Counted from the first letter of the stretch, positions 44,666 to 53,652 are shown. The stretch is 64,000 bases of DNA from Scatosoma sp045645245 (GCA_045645245.1 JAZRIK010000104.1:1-64000); one strand, 5' to 3'. Program-made: numbers and translations. Notes: generated from the letters alone by a model not told the origin.

Positions 44666-44759
44666 AATATTCTCCTTATTCCGTTTAATAGTATTGTGAC
44701 GAATTTTCATAAAAACATACTTAAAAAACAAGAAAAAGTGAAAAATACGATAAAAATGC

Positions 44760-44905
44760 TTGACGAATATAGGTCGATTATGGTATATTGATAGACGAGC
44801 CGATAGAAACGGGCTGATTTTAAGTTGCGAAAAATTAGAGAAAACGCTCTAAAAATCGCACGCCTTGGGTATTCTTCGAGACTGGAAAGAGGAGGTAAAA
44901 ATTGT
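44760..44905 (+). promoter_or_regulatory. rplU promoter and leader (candidate L21 leader)
   Basis: TTGACG (44760-44765), 18-base spacer, TATATT (44784-44789). The transcript then has about 105 untranslated bases with GC-rich pairing segments (GAGCC/GGGCT at 44797-44815, AGAG/CTCT at 44838-44852) and the block CGCACGCCTTGGG before AGGAGG. L21 leaders of this kind bind L21 in Firmicutes; I cannot confirm the family by eye. Confidence 0.55.
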
Positions 44906-45211
44906 ATGTACGCTATCATCGATAACGGAAACAAGCAATACAAAGTAGCGGAAGGCGACGTTGTACGCGTAGAAAAACTCGCGGCGAACGAAGGCGACAC
45001 CGTGACGTTTAAGGTGCTTATGGTTTCCGACGATAACGGTATCAAAACGGGTGCGGAAGTTGAAAACGCAAAAGTGACTGCTACGGTCGTTAAGCAAGAC
45101 AAGGCGAAGAAAATTATCGTCTTTAAGTATAAAGCAAAGAAAAACGAACGTAAAAAACAAGGCCACAGACAACCCTTCACCGCAGTTAAAGTGGAAAAAA
45201 TCGAGCTTTAA
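44906..45211 (+). CDS. rplU: 50S ribosomal protein L21
   Basis: 101 residues from ATG 44906 ([20 protein letters not shown]), AGGAGG ten bases upstream. C-terminal [19 protein letters not shown] is the L21 signature. Followed by rpmA after 54 bases. The prp (ysxB) gene that normally separates them in Firmicutes is absent. Confidence 0.97.
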   Translation: MYAIIDNGNKQYKVAEGDVVRVEKLAANEGDTVTFKVLMVSDDNGIKTGAEVENAKVTATVVKQDKAKKIIVFKYKAKKNERKKQGHRQPFTAVKVEKIEL

Positions 45212-45265
45212 TTGCAACTTCGGCATTCAAGCCGACCACAAAAAAGACTTTAAGGAGAAATAAAA

Positions 45266-45550
45266 ATGATTTTCATCAGTTTATTCGCTCATAAAAAAGG
45301 TACGGGTTCCTCCCACAACGGTAGAGATAGCGAAGCGAAACGTCTTGGCACGAAGCGCAGCGACGGTCAAGCAGTTCTTGCAGGCAACATTCTCGTTCGT
45401 CAAAGAGGTACGAAAATCCACCCCGGCGCGAACGTTGGTATCGGTAAAGACGACACCCTTTTCGCTCTCGTTGACGGCGTGGTTCGCTACGAAAGAATGG
45501 GCAAAGACAAAAAGAAAGCGAGCGTTTATCCTGTAGCTGACGCTCAATAA
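45266..45550 (+). CDS. rpmA: 50S ribosomal protein L27 with N-terminal extension
   Basis: 94 residues. The mature family N-terminus [21 protein letters not shown] is preceded by seven residues, MIFISLF. Firmicutes L27 carries a related short extension that protease Prp removes before assembly; here it is shorter and less like the usual LQFFA consensus, and prp is not in the operon. GGAG precedes the ATG. Confidence 0.96.
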   Translation: MIFISLFAHKKGTGSSHNGRDSEAKRLGTKRSDGQAVLAGNILVRQRGTKIHPGANVGIGKDDTLFALVDGVVRYERMGKDKKKASVYPVADAQ

Positions 45551-45566
45551 TCAAAACAAGCTAAAA

Positions 45567-45600
45567 CAAAACTCCCACTCATTGCGAGCGGGAGTTTTTT
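45567..45600 (+). terminator. Terminator after rpmA
   Basis: ACTCCCACTC/GAGCGGGAGT with loop ATTGC, then T6. Confidence 0.92.
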
Positions 45601-45607
45601 CACGCCC

Positions 45608-46035
45608 AAAAACACTGTGGATAAACTAAAAACCACGGCAAAGTGAATAATTATCGAGAAATAAACATTTTTGTCGAAAAAGCGCGAGCCATACAATTAT
45701 AAAAATATACATTTCCGCACAAACGCCCCATTTTTAGAAGAATGTGGATAAAAATAGGGTTGTCCACGAAAAAGAACAAAACGATGTGGATAAAAAATTA
45801 AGAAAAAAGCAAAAAACCGTCTAAAAACGCAAAAAACAAGACAAAAAGACAAAAAATGTGGATAACTTAAACAAAAACACCCAAAAAGATATATAAAAAC
45901 AAACCCCAAAATATGTGGATAAGGCATAAAAAATAGAGAAAACTTGGCGTAATAGAGCAAGAAAGAGTAAAAAACACGCTACTTTTCCACAAACGAACGT
46001 TCTTTTTGGAAAACGGGCAAAGTTATCCACATTTG
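45608..46035. other. Cluster of perfect DnaA boxes (second origin subregion or DnaA-binding locus)
   Basis: TGTGGATAA at 45616-45624, 45743-45751, 45785-45793, 45857-45865 and 45914-45922, and its inverse TTATCCACA at 46023-46031, with near matches TTGTCCACG (45760-45768) and TTTTCCACA (45983-45991). All perfect forward boxes face one way and the inverted ones lie at the right end. The 530 bases between rpmA and gerAC hold no gene and are AT-rich. Confidence 0.8.
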
Positions 46036-46131
46036 CTTGGGCTTATACAGTCGCGAATATTTGTATAAAGCCAAATTTTCGGCGGCAAAAAGCTGTATTC
46101 AGCGGACAAAAAATTCGCTTAAAAACAAAAG

Positions 46132-47439
46132 CTAACGCACCGATTGAAAACGGACGGAAATATCCAAAAGCGCATTTTCCAGCACCGTGTCTTTGAGCTC
46201 TTCGTATCGATTAAAAGCGTATTTTTGTAAGCTGTCGCGCAGCTCGAACAAATCGCACCCGCAGGCACGGCATTTTTCAAACACCGACGTAATTTGCGCA
46301 GATAAAAGCTTTTCCGCAGCGGCGAAAGCACCGCTTGGCACGTCGCCGACGTCGCGCGTTTGGTCAAGCGGCAACGCTTTCGAATAGTCTAAAAACCCCG
46401 ACGTAAGCTTTACTTGCACTTTCAGCACTGCGCGGCCGTCTTTTCCCACCTTAAATTGATTCTTTTTATCGTTGCGCTTAATGGTAAGGGTGCAGGTTTG
46501 GTTGTTTTCCATCGGTACGGAATAACTTGCAAGCCGCAAATCGCTCTTCACCGCGCCAAGCGCAAAGGTTTGCGCTTCCGTGAGTGTATCCACCCGTTTG
46601 CCGTTGACAAAGAGTGCGGTTTCGCTGGCGTTAAACACGGGTTTTTCCGACGGTTGTCCGTCTTGTCCGCCGCTACTATCCGATTTTCCACCCGAACCGC
46701 TTGACCCGCTTTGACCGCCTGAACCGCCGCTTGAATTACCGCTCGATCCGCTTGAGCCATTCGACCCGCCTTGATTTTGCCCGCTTGAACCGCCTTGGTT
46801 GGAAGATTCTTCTTTTCCGATTTTTTCTTGCTGTTGCTGCGTTTTCAAGACGGGTAAAAATCCGTATTTAGAGGAGCCGTAGTAGCCGATGGAAAACTCG
46901 CGCAAGGTAGAAGGCATCACCGTACCCACCCGCTCGGCGTGGGAAGAAAGAACCTTTTGCATCGCCACACTGCCCGATGAATCGACGAGCGCAGTCACGT
47001 TGAGCAAATCTTTGGCGGTGCCGTCGCAGGTGGCGAGTAGGCAGTTATCCGTTAAATATTCGTCCAAAAGGAAGAAATCGAGTGCGTCAAACACGTTTTG
47101 CTGGGCGGTTTTTTCGCCTAAAATAATCAATTTACAAAAGACGAGCTTGGGATACCAGCCCGTTTTTTCGTTGATTTCTTCAAACGCGTCGGCAACCGTT
47201 TTACCGCGGCTGACGATTTGCACCGTTTCCGTCGAGCTGCCTTGTTTGGACGATTGCGGCACAGCGATTTGTGAAGTGATGATAAAAGCATCGTCTTCTC
47301 TATCCACGCCCACCGCCATTACGATAGCGGTTTTTTGCACGTCAATCAGTCCAAAATCGCTGGAAAAGAACAAAAACGAAAGAAAGGCAATGATAATCAA
47401 GTAAAAACGAACGGTATTTTTTTGGTGCGCACTACGCAT
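46132..47439 (-). CDS. gerAC: Spore germination protein, GerC family
   Basis: 435 residues. GLIDVQKTAIVMAVGVDRED is the Ger(x)C N-terminal signature and the C-terminal domain has the usual alpha/beta pattern. Two oddities: the N-terminal hydrophobic segment (12-28) has no lipobox cysteine although GerC proteins are normally lipoproteins, and residues about 213-263 are a Gly/Ser/Gln-rich linker not typical of the family. Third gene of gerAA-gerAB-gerAC; its start overlaps gerAB by 8 bases. Confidence 0.87.
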   Translation of the reverse strand: MRSAHQKNTVRFYLIIIAFLSFLFFSSDFGLIDVQKTAIVMAVGVDREDDAFIITSQIAVPQSSKQGSSTETVQIVSRGKTVADAFEEINEKTGWYPKLVFCKLIILGEKTAQQNVFDALDFFLLDEYLTDNCLLATCDGTAKDLLNVTALVDSSGSVAMQKVLSSHAERVGTVMPSTLREFSIGYYGSSKYGFLPVLKTQQQQEKIGKEESSNQGGSSGQNQGGSNGSSGSSGNSSGGSGGQSGSSGSGGKSDSSGGQDGQPSEKPVFNASETALFVNGKRVDTLTEAQTFALGAVKSDLRLASYSVPMENNQTCTLTIKRNDKKNQFKVGKDGRAVLKVQVKLTSGFLDYSKALPLDQTRDVGDVPSGAFAAAEKLLSAQITSVFEKCRACGCDLFELRDSLQKYAFNRYEELKDTVLENALLDISVRFQSVR

Positions 47440-48562
47440 AAGTCGTCTCCTTTTTTGGTTGTTTTTGCGTTTTGGGTTTAATGAGTAAAAATAGCGCGCA
47501 AAGCGGAATTACGATGGAAAAAGCCCAAAAAACAGGGAATAATCCTCTGCCAAACAGCGCGTAAAGAAAATCGTAATGCCTGTTTCCAAAAAGCACGAAA
47601 ACAAACGCCGAAATATTCAAAATCGCTGAAAAAAGCGTACGGCGGCGCGTACCTGCTACTTTGCAAACGCAGTCCACCGAGCAAAAGAGCGGTGTGGAAG
47701 CAAACACAAACAGTACGATTGTTAAGGCGTAAACAAACAGCAAATCCACCCTGCCGATGACGGTGAGTGCGGGGAAATACTGCGCGATTTTCGCAAACGC
47801 ATAATGCTCTCTTGCGGCAATAGACGAATACAGCCCGTAAAACACGCTAAGGAACAAAAGCGTGAACGCTGCGCCTGCGCCATAACCGATTAAGATTTTT
47901 TTATCATCATTCTTTTTATAACGCAAATTCCCGATGAACGGTAGCAACAAAGCGACGTCGGAAAAATGGGGTGAAGTATAACTCATCGCATACATGGTAT
48001 CCCCAAATTTGCGTTCGAAGAAGGGTAAAAGGTTGGTTGCGTCCGCTTCGGCGATAGACATAAGCAGCAGCGCGAAAAAGGGAAGTAAAAATAAAAACAG
48101 CGACAAATCGGCAAACCGACCGAGCGATTTTATCCCTTTCGTGCATACGAACGCGGAAAACAAAAAGAAGAATGCAAACGCAAAAAAGGTGGGCGAAGTG
48201 TCGTAGAAAATCGCGTAAATAAATTTTTCCAAATCCAAGAGCGGTAAAACGGCGGCAAACAAAAAGTAGATAGCATAGGCAATATAAAAGACAAACGCCC
48301 ACTTTCCGATGCGCTCTTCCAGCACTTGAAAAAGCGGTTTATCAAGGCGCGACGCAACAAATATGAGCGCAAACAGCACACCCGTTTGCAATAAATATTG
48401 TAAAAATGCAGGCAACAACAAATCGCCGCCTGTAAACCGCGCGAGAATAGACGGAAGCTCTAAAAGCTTATAAACGGGCAACACGAACGCCGCAAAAAAC
48501 GCTATTTGTCGCGCATTAACTTCATCGTTTTTAGGCGTGGATAACATAGGGGCAGGGTGCAT
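47432..48562 (-). CDS. gerAB: Spore germination protein, GerB family (APC-type, 10 helices)
   Basis: 376 residues, about ten membrane helices. ARQIAFFAAFVLPVYKLLELPSILARF near the start is GerB-like. GerB subunits bind the germinant (amino acids or sugars) inside the membrane. The copy of the dispersed motif variant at 47982-48004 encodes DTMYAMSY. Two bases separate it from gerAA. Confidence 0.87.
   Translation of the reverse strand: MHPAPMLSTPKNDEVNARQIAFFAAFVLPVYKLLELPSILARFTGGDLLLPAFLQYLLQTGVLFALIFVASRLDKPLFQVLEERIGKWAFVFYIAYAIYFLFAAVLPLLDLEKFIYAIFYDTSPTFFAFAFFFLFSAFVCTKGIKSLGRFADLSLFLFLLPFFALLLMSIAEADATNLLPFFERKFGDTMYAMSYTSPHFSDVALLLPFIGNLRYKKNDDKKILIGYGAGAAFTLLFLSVFYGLYSSIAAREHYAFAKIAQYFPALTVIGRVDLLFVYALTIVLFVFASTPLFCSVDCVCKVAGTRRRTLFSAILNISAFVFVLFGNRHYDFLYALFGRGLFPVFWAFSIVIPLCALFLLIKPKTQKQPKKETTYA
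47982..48004 (-). repeat. Dispersed motif variant in gerAB
   Basis: Minus-strand GATACCATGTATGCGATGAGTT, the CATGTATGCGATGA form also seen behind tmk. Confidence 0.5.
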
Positions 48563-48564
48563 AC

Positions 48565-50109
48565 TTATTCTCCTTTTTGCTTGTTTTTCTTTTCATTCAT
48601 ACGCAAGCGCGTTTTATTTTTCGAGCGGAAAAGCTTGGGCCGCTCCGTTAATTTTCCAAACGAATATTTAACGATTGTATCGCGCAAATCGTGCGTGACG
48701 AGTGGAGAAAAGGGCGCTAACAGCGGTGTTCCGAACGAGTCGGCGGAAATGAGATAGAACAGCAAGAATGCGGCAAGCAGTACGATACCAAGCGGGCCGA
48801 TTCCGCCTGCGATGATTAAAAACACCCAGCGCAAAACCGAACCCGTTTCCACAAAGTTGGGGACGGTGTACATACAAATTCCGCTCAAAGCAACGATGAT
48901 GATTGCGGGTGTGGATAAAAACCCTGCGCTCACCGCCGTTTCCCCTAAAACGAGCGCGCCCACGACCGAGAGCGACATTCCCACGTATTTTGGCATACGG
49001 ATACTCGCTTCTTTCAAAATTTCCAAAAGGAGTAGGACGACGAACATTTCCAGCGACGGCGACAAGGGAAGTTCGCGCACGGACGACGCGATGGTGAGCA
49101 TTAAGCCAAGCGGCAAAAGCTGCATCTTAAAAAGCTGTGCGGAAACGTAAAACGCAGGGAGCAGTATCGCGACGAATAGTGCAAAAAAGCGTAAAAAGCG
49201 TACGATGTTCGCCATAAACGGCGATACGAAATAATCTTCGCTGCTTTGGAAATCTTCGGATAAAATAAACGGCGCGGTGAGTGCGATCGGCGACCCGTCC
49301 ACCAAAATTCCCACCCTGCCTTCGGCGATTTTTGCCGTGAATACGTCGGGTTTTTCCGTCGTGCCGATACAGCGGAAAACCGAGTGCTTTCTCGGCGCAA
49401 TCAACGCGGCGATATACGACGAATCGGGCACGTTATCGACGTCGATATTTTTAATTTTTGCGACGAGCTCTTTTTTTAGCGACGCGTCGGAAATACCGTC
49501 TAACCAACAAATAGACACCGCCGTTTGCGATTGCTTGCCTACGCGGAGCGTTTCAAAGCGCAAGGACGGCGTTTTTAACCGTTTGCGAACGAGCGCCATA
49601 TTTGTTTTGATATCTTCGATAAACCCTTCTCGCGGGCCCTTTACCGCAATATCGGTGGGCGGTTCCATTACCGCGCGCACAGGCAAAAGCTTTGCGCCTA
49701 CGATAAAGCCGTTTTCCATTCCGTCCACAAGCAAAAGCACGTTTCCGTCCAACACTTCGTTGATAATATCCTGCACCTTGTTTTGCGTTTTCAGTTCGGG
49801 AAACAGCACGGTTTTTTGTAAAGAATTTTCTTGCCTTTTGGGCGTTGAATTTTCATTCGTTTCGGACATGGGTGCGCCGTTTTTACTTTTTTGTTCGTTA
49901 GAAGCACAGGCCTTTTGCAAATCGAGCTTGGAAAGCGGGCGGGAAACCAAATCGCCTAAAACTTCCTTATTCACCATTCCGTCGGCGTATAAAAGCGCGG
50001 CGTTTGTATTATCCGCAAGCGAAAAAGCGTACGATAAAATATCTTCCGATTGTAAAATCGATTGTAAAAAGGTTATATTTTTTTGTAAAGATTGAGATAA
50101 AGTAGTCAC
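48565..50109 (-). CDS. gerAA: Spore germination protein, GerA family
   Basis: 514 residues from GTG 50109. N-terminal cytoplasmic domain, a linker region near 60-110, then AIQFKYT-like conserved segments (NPEGREGFIEDI-type VKGPREGFIEDIKTNMALVRKRL is clearly present) and five or so membrane helices. GerAA with GerAB forms the germinant-gated channel in the spore inner membrane. No ribosome binding site is visible before the GTG; CATACT six bases upstream could be a spore-sigma -10 and the mRNA leaderless. Confidence 0.9.
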   Translation of the reverse strand: MTTLSQSLQKNITFLQSILQSEDILSYAFSLADNTNAALLYADGMVNKEVLGDLVSRPLSKLDLQKACASNEQKSKNGAPMSETNENSTPKRQENSLQKTVLFPELKTQNKVQDIINEVLDGNVLLLVDGMENGFIVGAKLLPVRAVMEPPTDIAVKGPREGFIEDIKTNMALVRKRLKTPSLRFETLRVGKQSQTAVSICWLDGISDASLKKELVAKIKNIDVDNVPDSSYIAALIAPRKHSVFRCIGTTEKPDVFTAKIAEGRVGILVDGSPIALTAPFILSEDFQSSEDYFVSPFMANIVRFLRFFALFVAILLPAFYVSAQLFKMQLLPLGLMLTIASSVRELPLSPSLEMFVVLLLLEILKEASIRMPKYVGMSLSVVGALVLGETAVSAGFLSTPAIIIVALSGICMYTVPNFVETGSVLRWVFLIIAGGIGPLGIVLLAAFLLFYLISADSFGTPLLAPFSPLVTHDLRDTIVKYSFGKLTERPKLFRSKNKTRLRMNEKKNKQKGE

Positions 50110-50151
50110 GACAAAAGTATGTAAAGAAAGCGAAAAAATATCCGCATTCTA

Positions 50152-50180
50152 TTGACTTTTTATCCCCTTTAAGTTATACT
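50152..50180 (+). promoter_or_regulatory. Promoter of the methyltransferase-rsmI unit
   Basis: TTGACT (50152-50157), 17-base spacer, TATACT (50175-50180). Confidence 0.75.
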
Positions 50181-50210
50181 TAAAGAAAGAGAATGAAAGG
50201 AGCGACGATC

Positions 50211-50909
50211 GTGGAAAATCCCGTTGTTTTAGGCGACTTCGAAGTGCTGGACGATATGAAAATAGATGGCTTAAAAATCGTGCAGGATACGCGGCTGTAT
50301 CGTTTTACGTCCGATTCGGTTTTGCTTTCCAAGTTTGCCAAAGCGAAAAATAACGACGTAATCGCCGATTTTTGCGCGGGGAGCGGCATTGTCGCATTCC
50401 ATTTCCACGCGCTGAACCGTCACGAGAAAAAGAATTTACGCTATACCTTGTTCGAGCTGCAAAAAGAGCTTTCCGATTTATCTAAAAAAACAGCGGCGTA
50501 CAACGGCTTTGACGAGTTTTCGTTTTATCAAGGACGGTTGCAGGATTTGCCAAAGGAATATTTTGAAAAGTTCTCGCTCGTGCTTTGCAACCCGCCCTAT
50601 GAAACAGGGGGAATGGAAAACGACGAGTATCATAAAGCGATATGTCGAAAGGAAATTACCATCACGTTGGAAGAGATTGTGCAAGCGGTTGCCAAGGCGC
50701 TGAAATTTGGCGGCAGGGTGTGTATGCTGCATAGAGCGGATCGGATCGCGGAAGTTTGCTATACTTTTAAGCAAAGCAATATCGAAATAAAGAAAATGCA
50801 ATTTGTGGGGGGCAGGTATGGCGCGAAACCGTATTTGGTGATGGTGGAAGGCGTAAAAGGCGGTAAGCCAAGCTGTGAAATTTTACCCACGATATACAAT
50901 GAAAAGTAA
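50211..50909 (+). CDS. tRNA1(Val) adenine-37 N6-methyltransferase-like (TrmN6/YfiC)
   Basis: 232 residues from GTG 50211, chosen because AAAGGAG ends eight bases before it; ATG 50193 in the same frame would overlap that site. YRFTSDSVLLSKFA, DFCAGSGIVAFHF (SAM site) and LCNPPYETGG (NPPY, N6-adenine methylation) define the family. KAKNNDVIADFCAGSG is the usual motif I context. A copy of the dispersed motif (50807-50824) encodes VGGRYGAK near the C-terminus. Next to rsmI, another rRNA/tRNA modification gene, as often seen. Confidence 0.85.
   Translation: MENPVVLGDFEVLDDMKIDGLKIVQDTRLYRFTSDSVLLSKFAKAKNNDVIADFCAGSGIVAFHFHALNRHEKKNLRYTLFELQKELSDLSKKTAAYNGFDEFSFYQGRLQDLPKEYFEKFSLVLCNPPYETGGMENDEYHKAICRKEITITLEEIVQAVAKALKFGGRVCMLHRADRIAEVCYTFKQSNIEIKKMQFVGGRYGAKPYLVMVEGVKGGKPSCEILPTIYNEK
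50807..50824 (+). repeat. Dispersed motif copy in the TrmN6-like gene
   Basis: GGGGGGCAGGTATGGCG, read as G-G-R-Y-G, a third reading frame relative to other coding copies. Confidence 0.55.
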
Positions 50910-50920
50910 GTTGATAGAAG

Positions 50921-51011
50921 AGATTCTTCGCCTGCGGCTCAGAATGACAAAAACGGTTTACAACAAACCATACCTGTCATTCTGAGTGGAATGAAATGAA
51001 GCGAAGAATCT
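50921..51011. repeat. Inverted dispersed repeat (AGATTCTTCGC...CAGAATGACA)
   Basis: AGATTCTTCGC...CTCAGAATGACA (50921-50949) faces TGTCATTCTGAG...GCGAAGAATCT (50975-51011), able to form a long hairpin between the methyltransferase and rsmI. Similar REP-like elements are found in many Firmicutes genomes. Confidence 0.8.
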
Positions 51012-51043
51012 AAAAGAAAGAAACGAGAAAAAGGAAAAAAGAT

Positions 51044-51847
51044 ATGATTAGTTTTGTAGCGACGCCGATAGGAAACTTAAAAGACATCACTTTGCGTGCG
51101 TTGGAAACGCTGAAAGAAGCGGACGTTATTTTTTGCGAAGATACCCGTCACACGGTTAAACTGCTCAACGCATACGAGATAAAAAAGCCGCTTTACGCCT
51201 GTCATAAATTTAACGAAACGGAAGCGGCGCAAAAAATACTTGAACACGCAAGAAAGGGGGAAAATATCGCAATCGTATCCGACGCAGGCACGCCCGTCGT
51301 GTCCGACCCCGGCAATATTGTTTGTAAAATTTTGCGCGAAGCAAATCAGCCGTACACCGTTATTCCCGGTGCGTGCGCATTCGTGTCCGCGTTGGTATTG
51401 TCCGCGCTTCCTGCCGACAAATTTGCATTCATCGGGTTTTTACCCGACAAGCAAAGCGAAAAGCGCGCGATTTTGGAAAAGTATAAGGATTTAGACATAA
51501 CGCTTGCCTTCCATTCCGCGCCCCAAGACGTGGATAAGGACGTGAAAGCGATGGCGGAAGTGTTTGGGAATAGAAAGGCGGCGGCGGTGCGTGAAATTAC
51601 GAAAATGCACGAAGAAACGGTGCTTTTCAACCTTTTAGACGGCCTGCAAGGGGAAAAGCGGGGCGAATACGTACTCCTTGTCGAAGGCGCGGGCGAAAGA
51701 ATAAGTCCGCTCAACGCTTTGAGTGAAAAGGAACATATTCAACATTATATGGCGGCGGGCTTGGATAAAAAGGAAGCGCTCAAACGCGCGGCGAAGGATA
51801 GGGGCGTGTCCAAATCCGTTTTGTATCCGTTTGCAATAGATTTGTAA
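51044..51847 (+). CDS. rsmI: 16S rRNA 2'-O-ribose C1402 methyltransferase
   Basis: 267 residues. SFVATPIGNLKDITLRALETL and CEDTRHTVKLLNAY near the start, SDAGTPVVSDPG in the SAM site: tetrapyrrole-methylase-fold RsmI. AAGGAAAA precedes the ATG. Normal length. Confidence 0.95.
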   Translation: MISFVATPIGNLKDITLRALETLKEADVIFCEDTRHTVKLLNAYEIKKPLYACHKFNETEAAQKILEHARKGENIAIVSDAGTPVVSDPGNIVCKILREANQPYTVIPGACAFVSALVLSALPADKFAFIGFLPDKQSEKRAILEKYKDLDITLAFHSAPQDVDKDVKAMAEVFGNRKAAAVREITKMHEETVLFNLLDGLQGEKRGEYVLLVEGAGERISPLNALSEKEHIQHYMAAGLDKKEALKRAAKDRGVSKSVLYPFAIDL

Positions 51848-51880
51848 AAGGCGCGCATACTCTATATCAGGGGAAAAATT

Positions 51881-52615
51881 ATGTACGAATATTATTTTTT
51901 GTTTTTAGGTTTAATTTTACTTTGCTCTATTTTTGCAATGCGCGCAAGCTCGAAGGTGAATAAAACCTTTCAGGCGTTTTCGTCCGTGCCCACCCGTTCG
52001 CGAATGACCGGCTACGATACGGCAACGCGCCTGCTCCGCGCCAACGGCATTACGAGCGTGCGCGTGGAAAAGGTGAAAGGGAATTTGACCGACCACTACC
52101 ACCCGACCAAAAAGACGGTGAATTTATCGGGGTCCGTCTATGGGAACGACTCGGTGGCGGCGGTTGCCGTGGCGGCGCACGAAGTAGGACACGTTGTACA
52201 ACGCCAAAAAGGGTATTTGCCGTATAAACTGCGCGCCGTGCTTGTACCGATTACGAATATCGGCAGTCGGCTCGCTTTACCGCTCGTGCTCGTGGGGCTG
52301 CTACTCGATATTTCAGTCGGCTTCACGCAGGAATACACGCTTGGGTATATGCTGGCAATCGCCGGCGTGGCGCTGTACGGGCTTGCGACCTTATTCGCGC
52401 TCGTCACCCTGCCTGTGGAATTCGACGCGAGTCGCCGAGCGAAGAGAATGCTGTTAGAGCAGGGAATTATGACGGAAGAAGAATTGCCGTACGCGGAGCA
52501 AATGCTGTCGGCGGCGGCGCAGACGTACGTTGCGTCGATGCTTTTATCGCTCGTGTATTTCCTGCGGTTTATGACTTGGGTTTTGGCAATGTTTGGCAAT
52601 CGCAGAAGAAGATAA
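51881..52615 (+). CDS. Neutral zinc metallopeptidase (YugP-like, Zn_peptidase_2)
   Basis: 244 residues, several membrane helices. HEVGHVVQ (HExxH) lies after the first helix and before IGSRLALPLVLVG; EFDASRRAKRMLLEQG supplies the third ligand region. Function unknown in detail; widespread in Firmicutes. AGGGGA precedes the ATG. Confidence 0.85.
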   Translation: MYEYYFLFLGLILLCSIFAMRASSKVNKTFQAFSSVPTRSRMTGYDTATRLLRANGITSVRVEKVKGNLTDHYHPTKKTVNLSGSVYGNDSVAAVAVAAHEVGHVVQRQKGYLPYKLRAVLVPITNIGSRLALPLVLVGLLLDISVGFTQEYTLGYMLAIAGVALYGLATLFALVTLPVEFDASRRAKRMLLEQGIMTEEELPYAEQMLSAAAQTYVASMLLSLVYFLRFMTWVLAMFGNRRRR

Positions 52616-52623
52616 GGGCTTAT

Positions 52624-53346
52624 ATGGACACCGTTAAATTTTTAGAAAAAGGGAATATCAAAATGATCGCGCACCGCGGCGTGAGCGGTTTGGAGCGCGA
52701 AAATACCAACGCGGCGTTTGTGGCGGCGGGCGTGAAAAGCTATTACGGCATAGAAACGGACGTGCACGTGACGAAGGATAAAAAATTCATCGTTGTCCAC
52801 GACGACGATTTGCTGCGCGTGGCGGGCGTGAATATCCAAGTTGAAGAAACAAATTTTGATATTTTGCGAAAAATTCGCCTAAAAGACATCGACGAAAAAA
52901 CGGAAAGAGAAGATTTGTGTTTGCCGTCTTTACAAGAGTATTTTTCCATTTGTAAAAAGTATCAAAAGCAGGCGATTTTGGAGCTCAAAAACCCGATGGA
53001 TAAGGACATGGTATGGGCGATTGCGGAAATTGCGATACAAATGGAGTATTTTGACAAAGTGACTTTTATCTCGTTTGCAGCGGAAAATTTACTCGCCTTA
53101 CGGGAAAAATACCCTTTCGCAAGCGCGCAATTTTTAACGGAAACCTGCACGGACAACGAAATTGCGTTTATGATAGAAAACAACCTGGACGCCGACCTTT
53201 TCGACGAATGCGTGACCAAAGAAAAGGTGGATAAATTGCACGCGGCAGGGCGAGTTGTCAACGTATGGACGACGGACAGTTTGGAAAAAGCGCACGCACT
53301 CAAAGCGATGGGCGTGGATTTTATCACGAGTAATATTTTAGAATAG
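52624..53346 (+). CDS. Glycerophosphodiester phosphodiesterase
   Basis: 240 residues from ATG 52624; an earlier in-frame start would overlap the preceding gene. MIAHRGVSGLERENTNAAF and IETDVHVTKDKKFIVVHDD give the GDPD catalytic His, Glu and Asp residues. Hydrolyses glycerophosphodiesters to glycerol-3-phosphate. GGG is a weak ribosome binding site; it is 8 bases after the peptidase gene. Confidence 0.92.
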   Translation: MDTVKFLEKGNIKMIAHRGVSGLERENTNAAFVAAGVKSYYGIETDVHVTKDKKFIVVHDDDLLRVAGVNIQVEETNFDILRKIRLKDIDEKTEREDLCLPSLQEYFSICKKYQKQAILELKNPMDKDMVWAIAEIAIQMEYFDKVTFISFAAENLLALREKYPFASAQFLTETCTDNEIAFMIENNLDADLFDECVTKEKVDKLHAAGRVVNVWTTDSLEKAHALKAMGVDFITSNILE

Positions 53347-53356
53347 AGGGTTTATT

Positions 53357-53405
53357 TTTTTTGGGATTGCCGCATTCCGCTTACGCTGCATTCGCAATGA
53401 CAGGG
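53357..53405. repeat. Single arm of the GGGATTGC...CGCAATGAC repeat
   Basis: TTGGGATTGCCGCATTCC...TTCGCAATGACAGGGG, directly after the GDPD gene; related to 16748-16835. Confidence 0.7.
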
Positions 53406-53439
53406 GCTTAAAACGACAAAAAGAATGAAAAACAGCCAG

Positions 53440-53468
53440 TTCATTTGTGTTAAACAGATGAATTTTTT
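53440..53468 (+). terminator. Terminator before ftsH
   Basis: TTCATTTGT/ACAGATGAA stem with one G-U pair, then T6. Confidence 0.7.
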
Positions 53469-53499
53469 CTTTGTTTAAGGACAATCGATAAAGAAATAC

Positions 53500-53528
53500 T
53501 TGAAAAGATAGGAAAAATATGGTAAACT
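53500..53528 (+). promoter_or_regulatory. ftsH promoter
   Basis: TTGAAA (53500-53505), 17-base spacer, TAAACT (53523-53528). About 110 bases of leader follow. Nothing else is seen in 53529-53640. Confidence 0.6.
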
Positions 53529-53652
53529 GAAAAGGAAAATTGCAAAAAATACGCGCGTGGGCGTTTATAAGGCGTGCGCGATGGGTATAAATAGGTATCT
53601 TACCAAATTTTGCATAGATTATTAAGCAATTAGGGCGAAAAGGAGAAATAAG

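Noticed and set aside
44825..44905. N-terminal extension of rplU from 44825
   Set aside because: The upstream reading lacks a ribosome binding site and covers the leader; L21 normally starts at MYAIIDNG.
46550..46800. Tandem DNA repeat in gerAC
   Set aside because: The Gly/Ser linker has repetitive amino acids but no consistent DNA repeat unit.
50101..50150. A sigma-G promoter for gerAA
   Set aside because: CATACT lies near the GTG but no convincing -35 (TGAATA-like) was found at the right distance, so it is mentioned only as a possibility.
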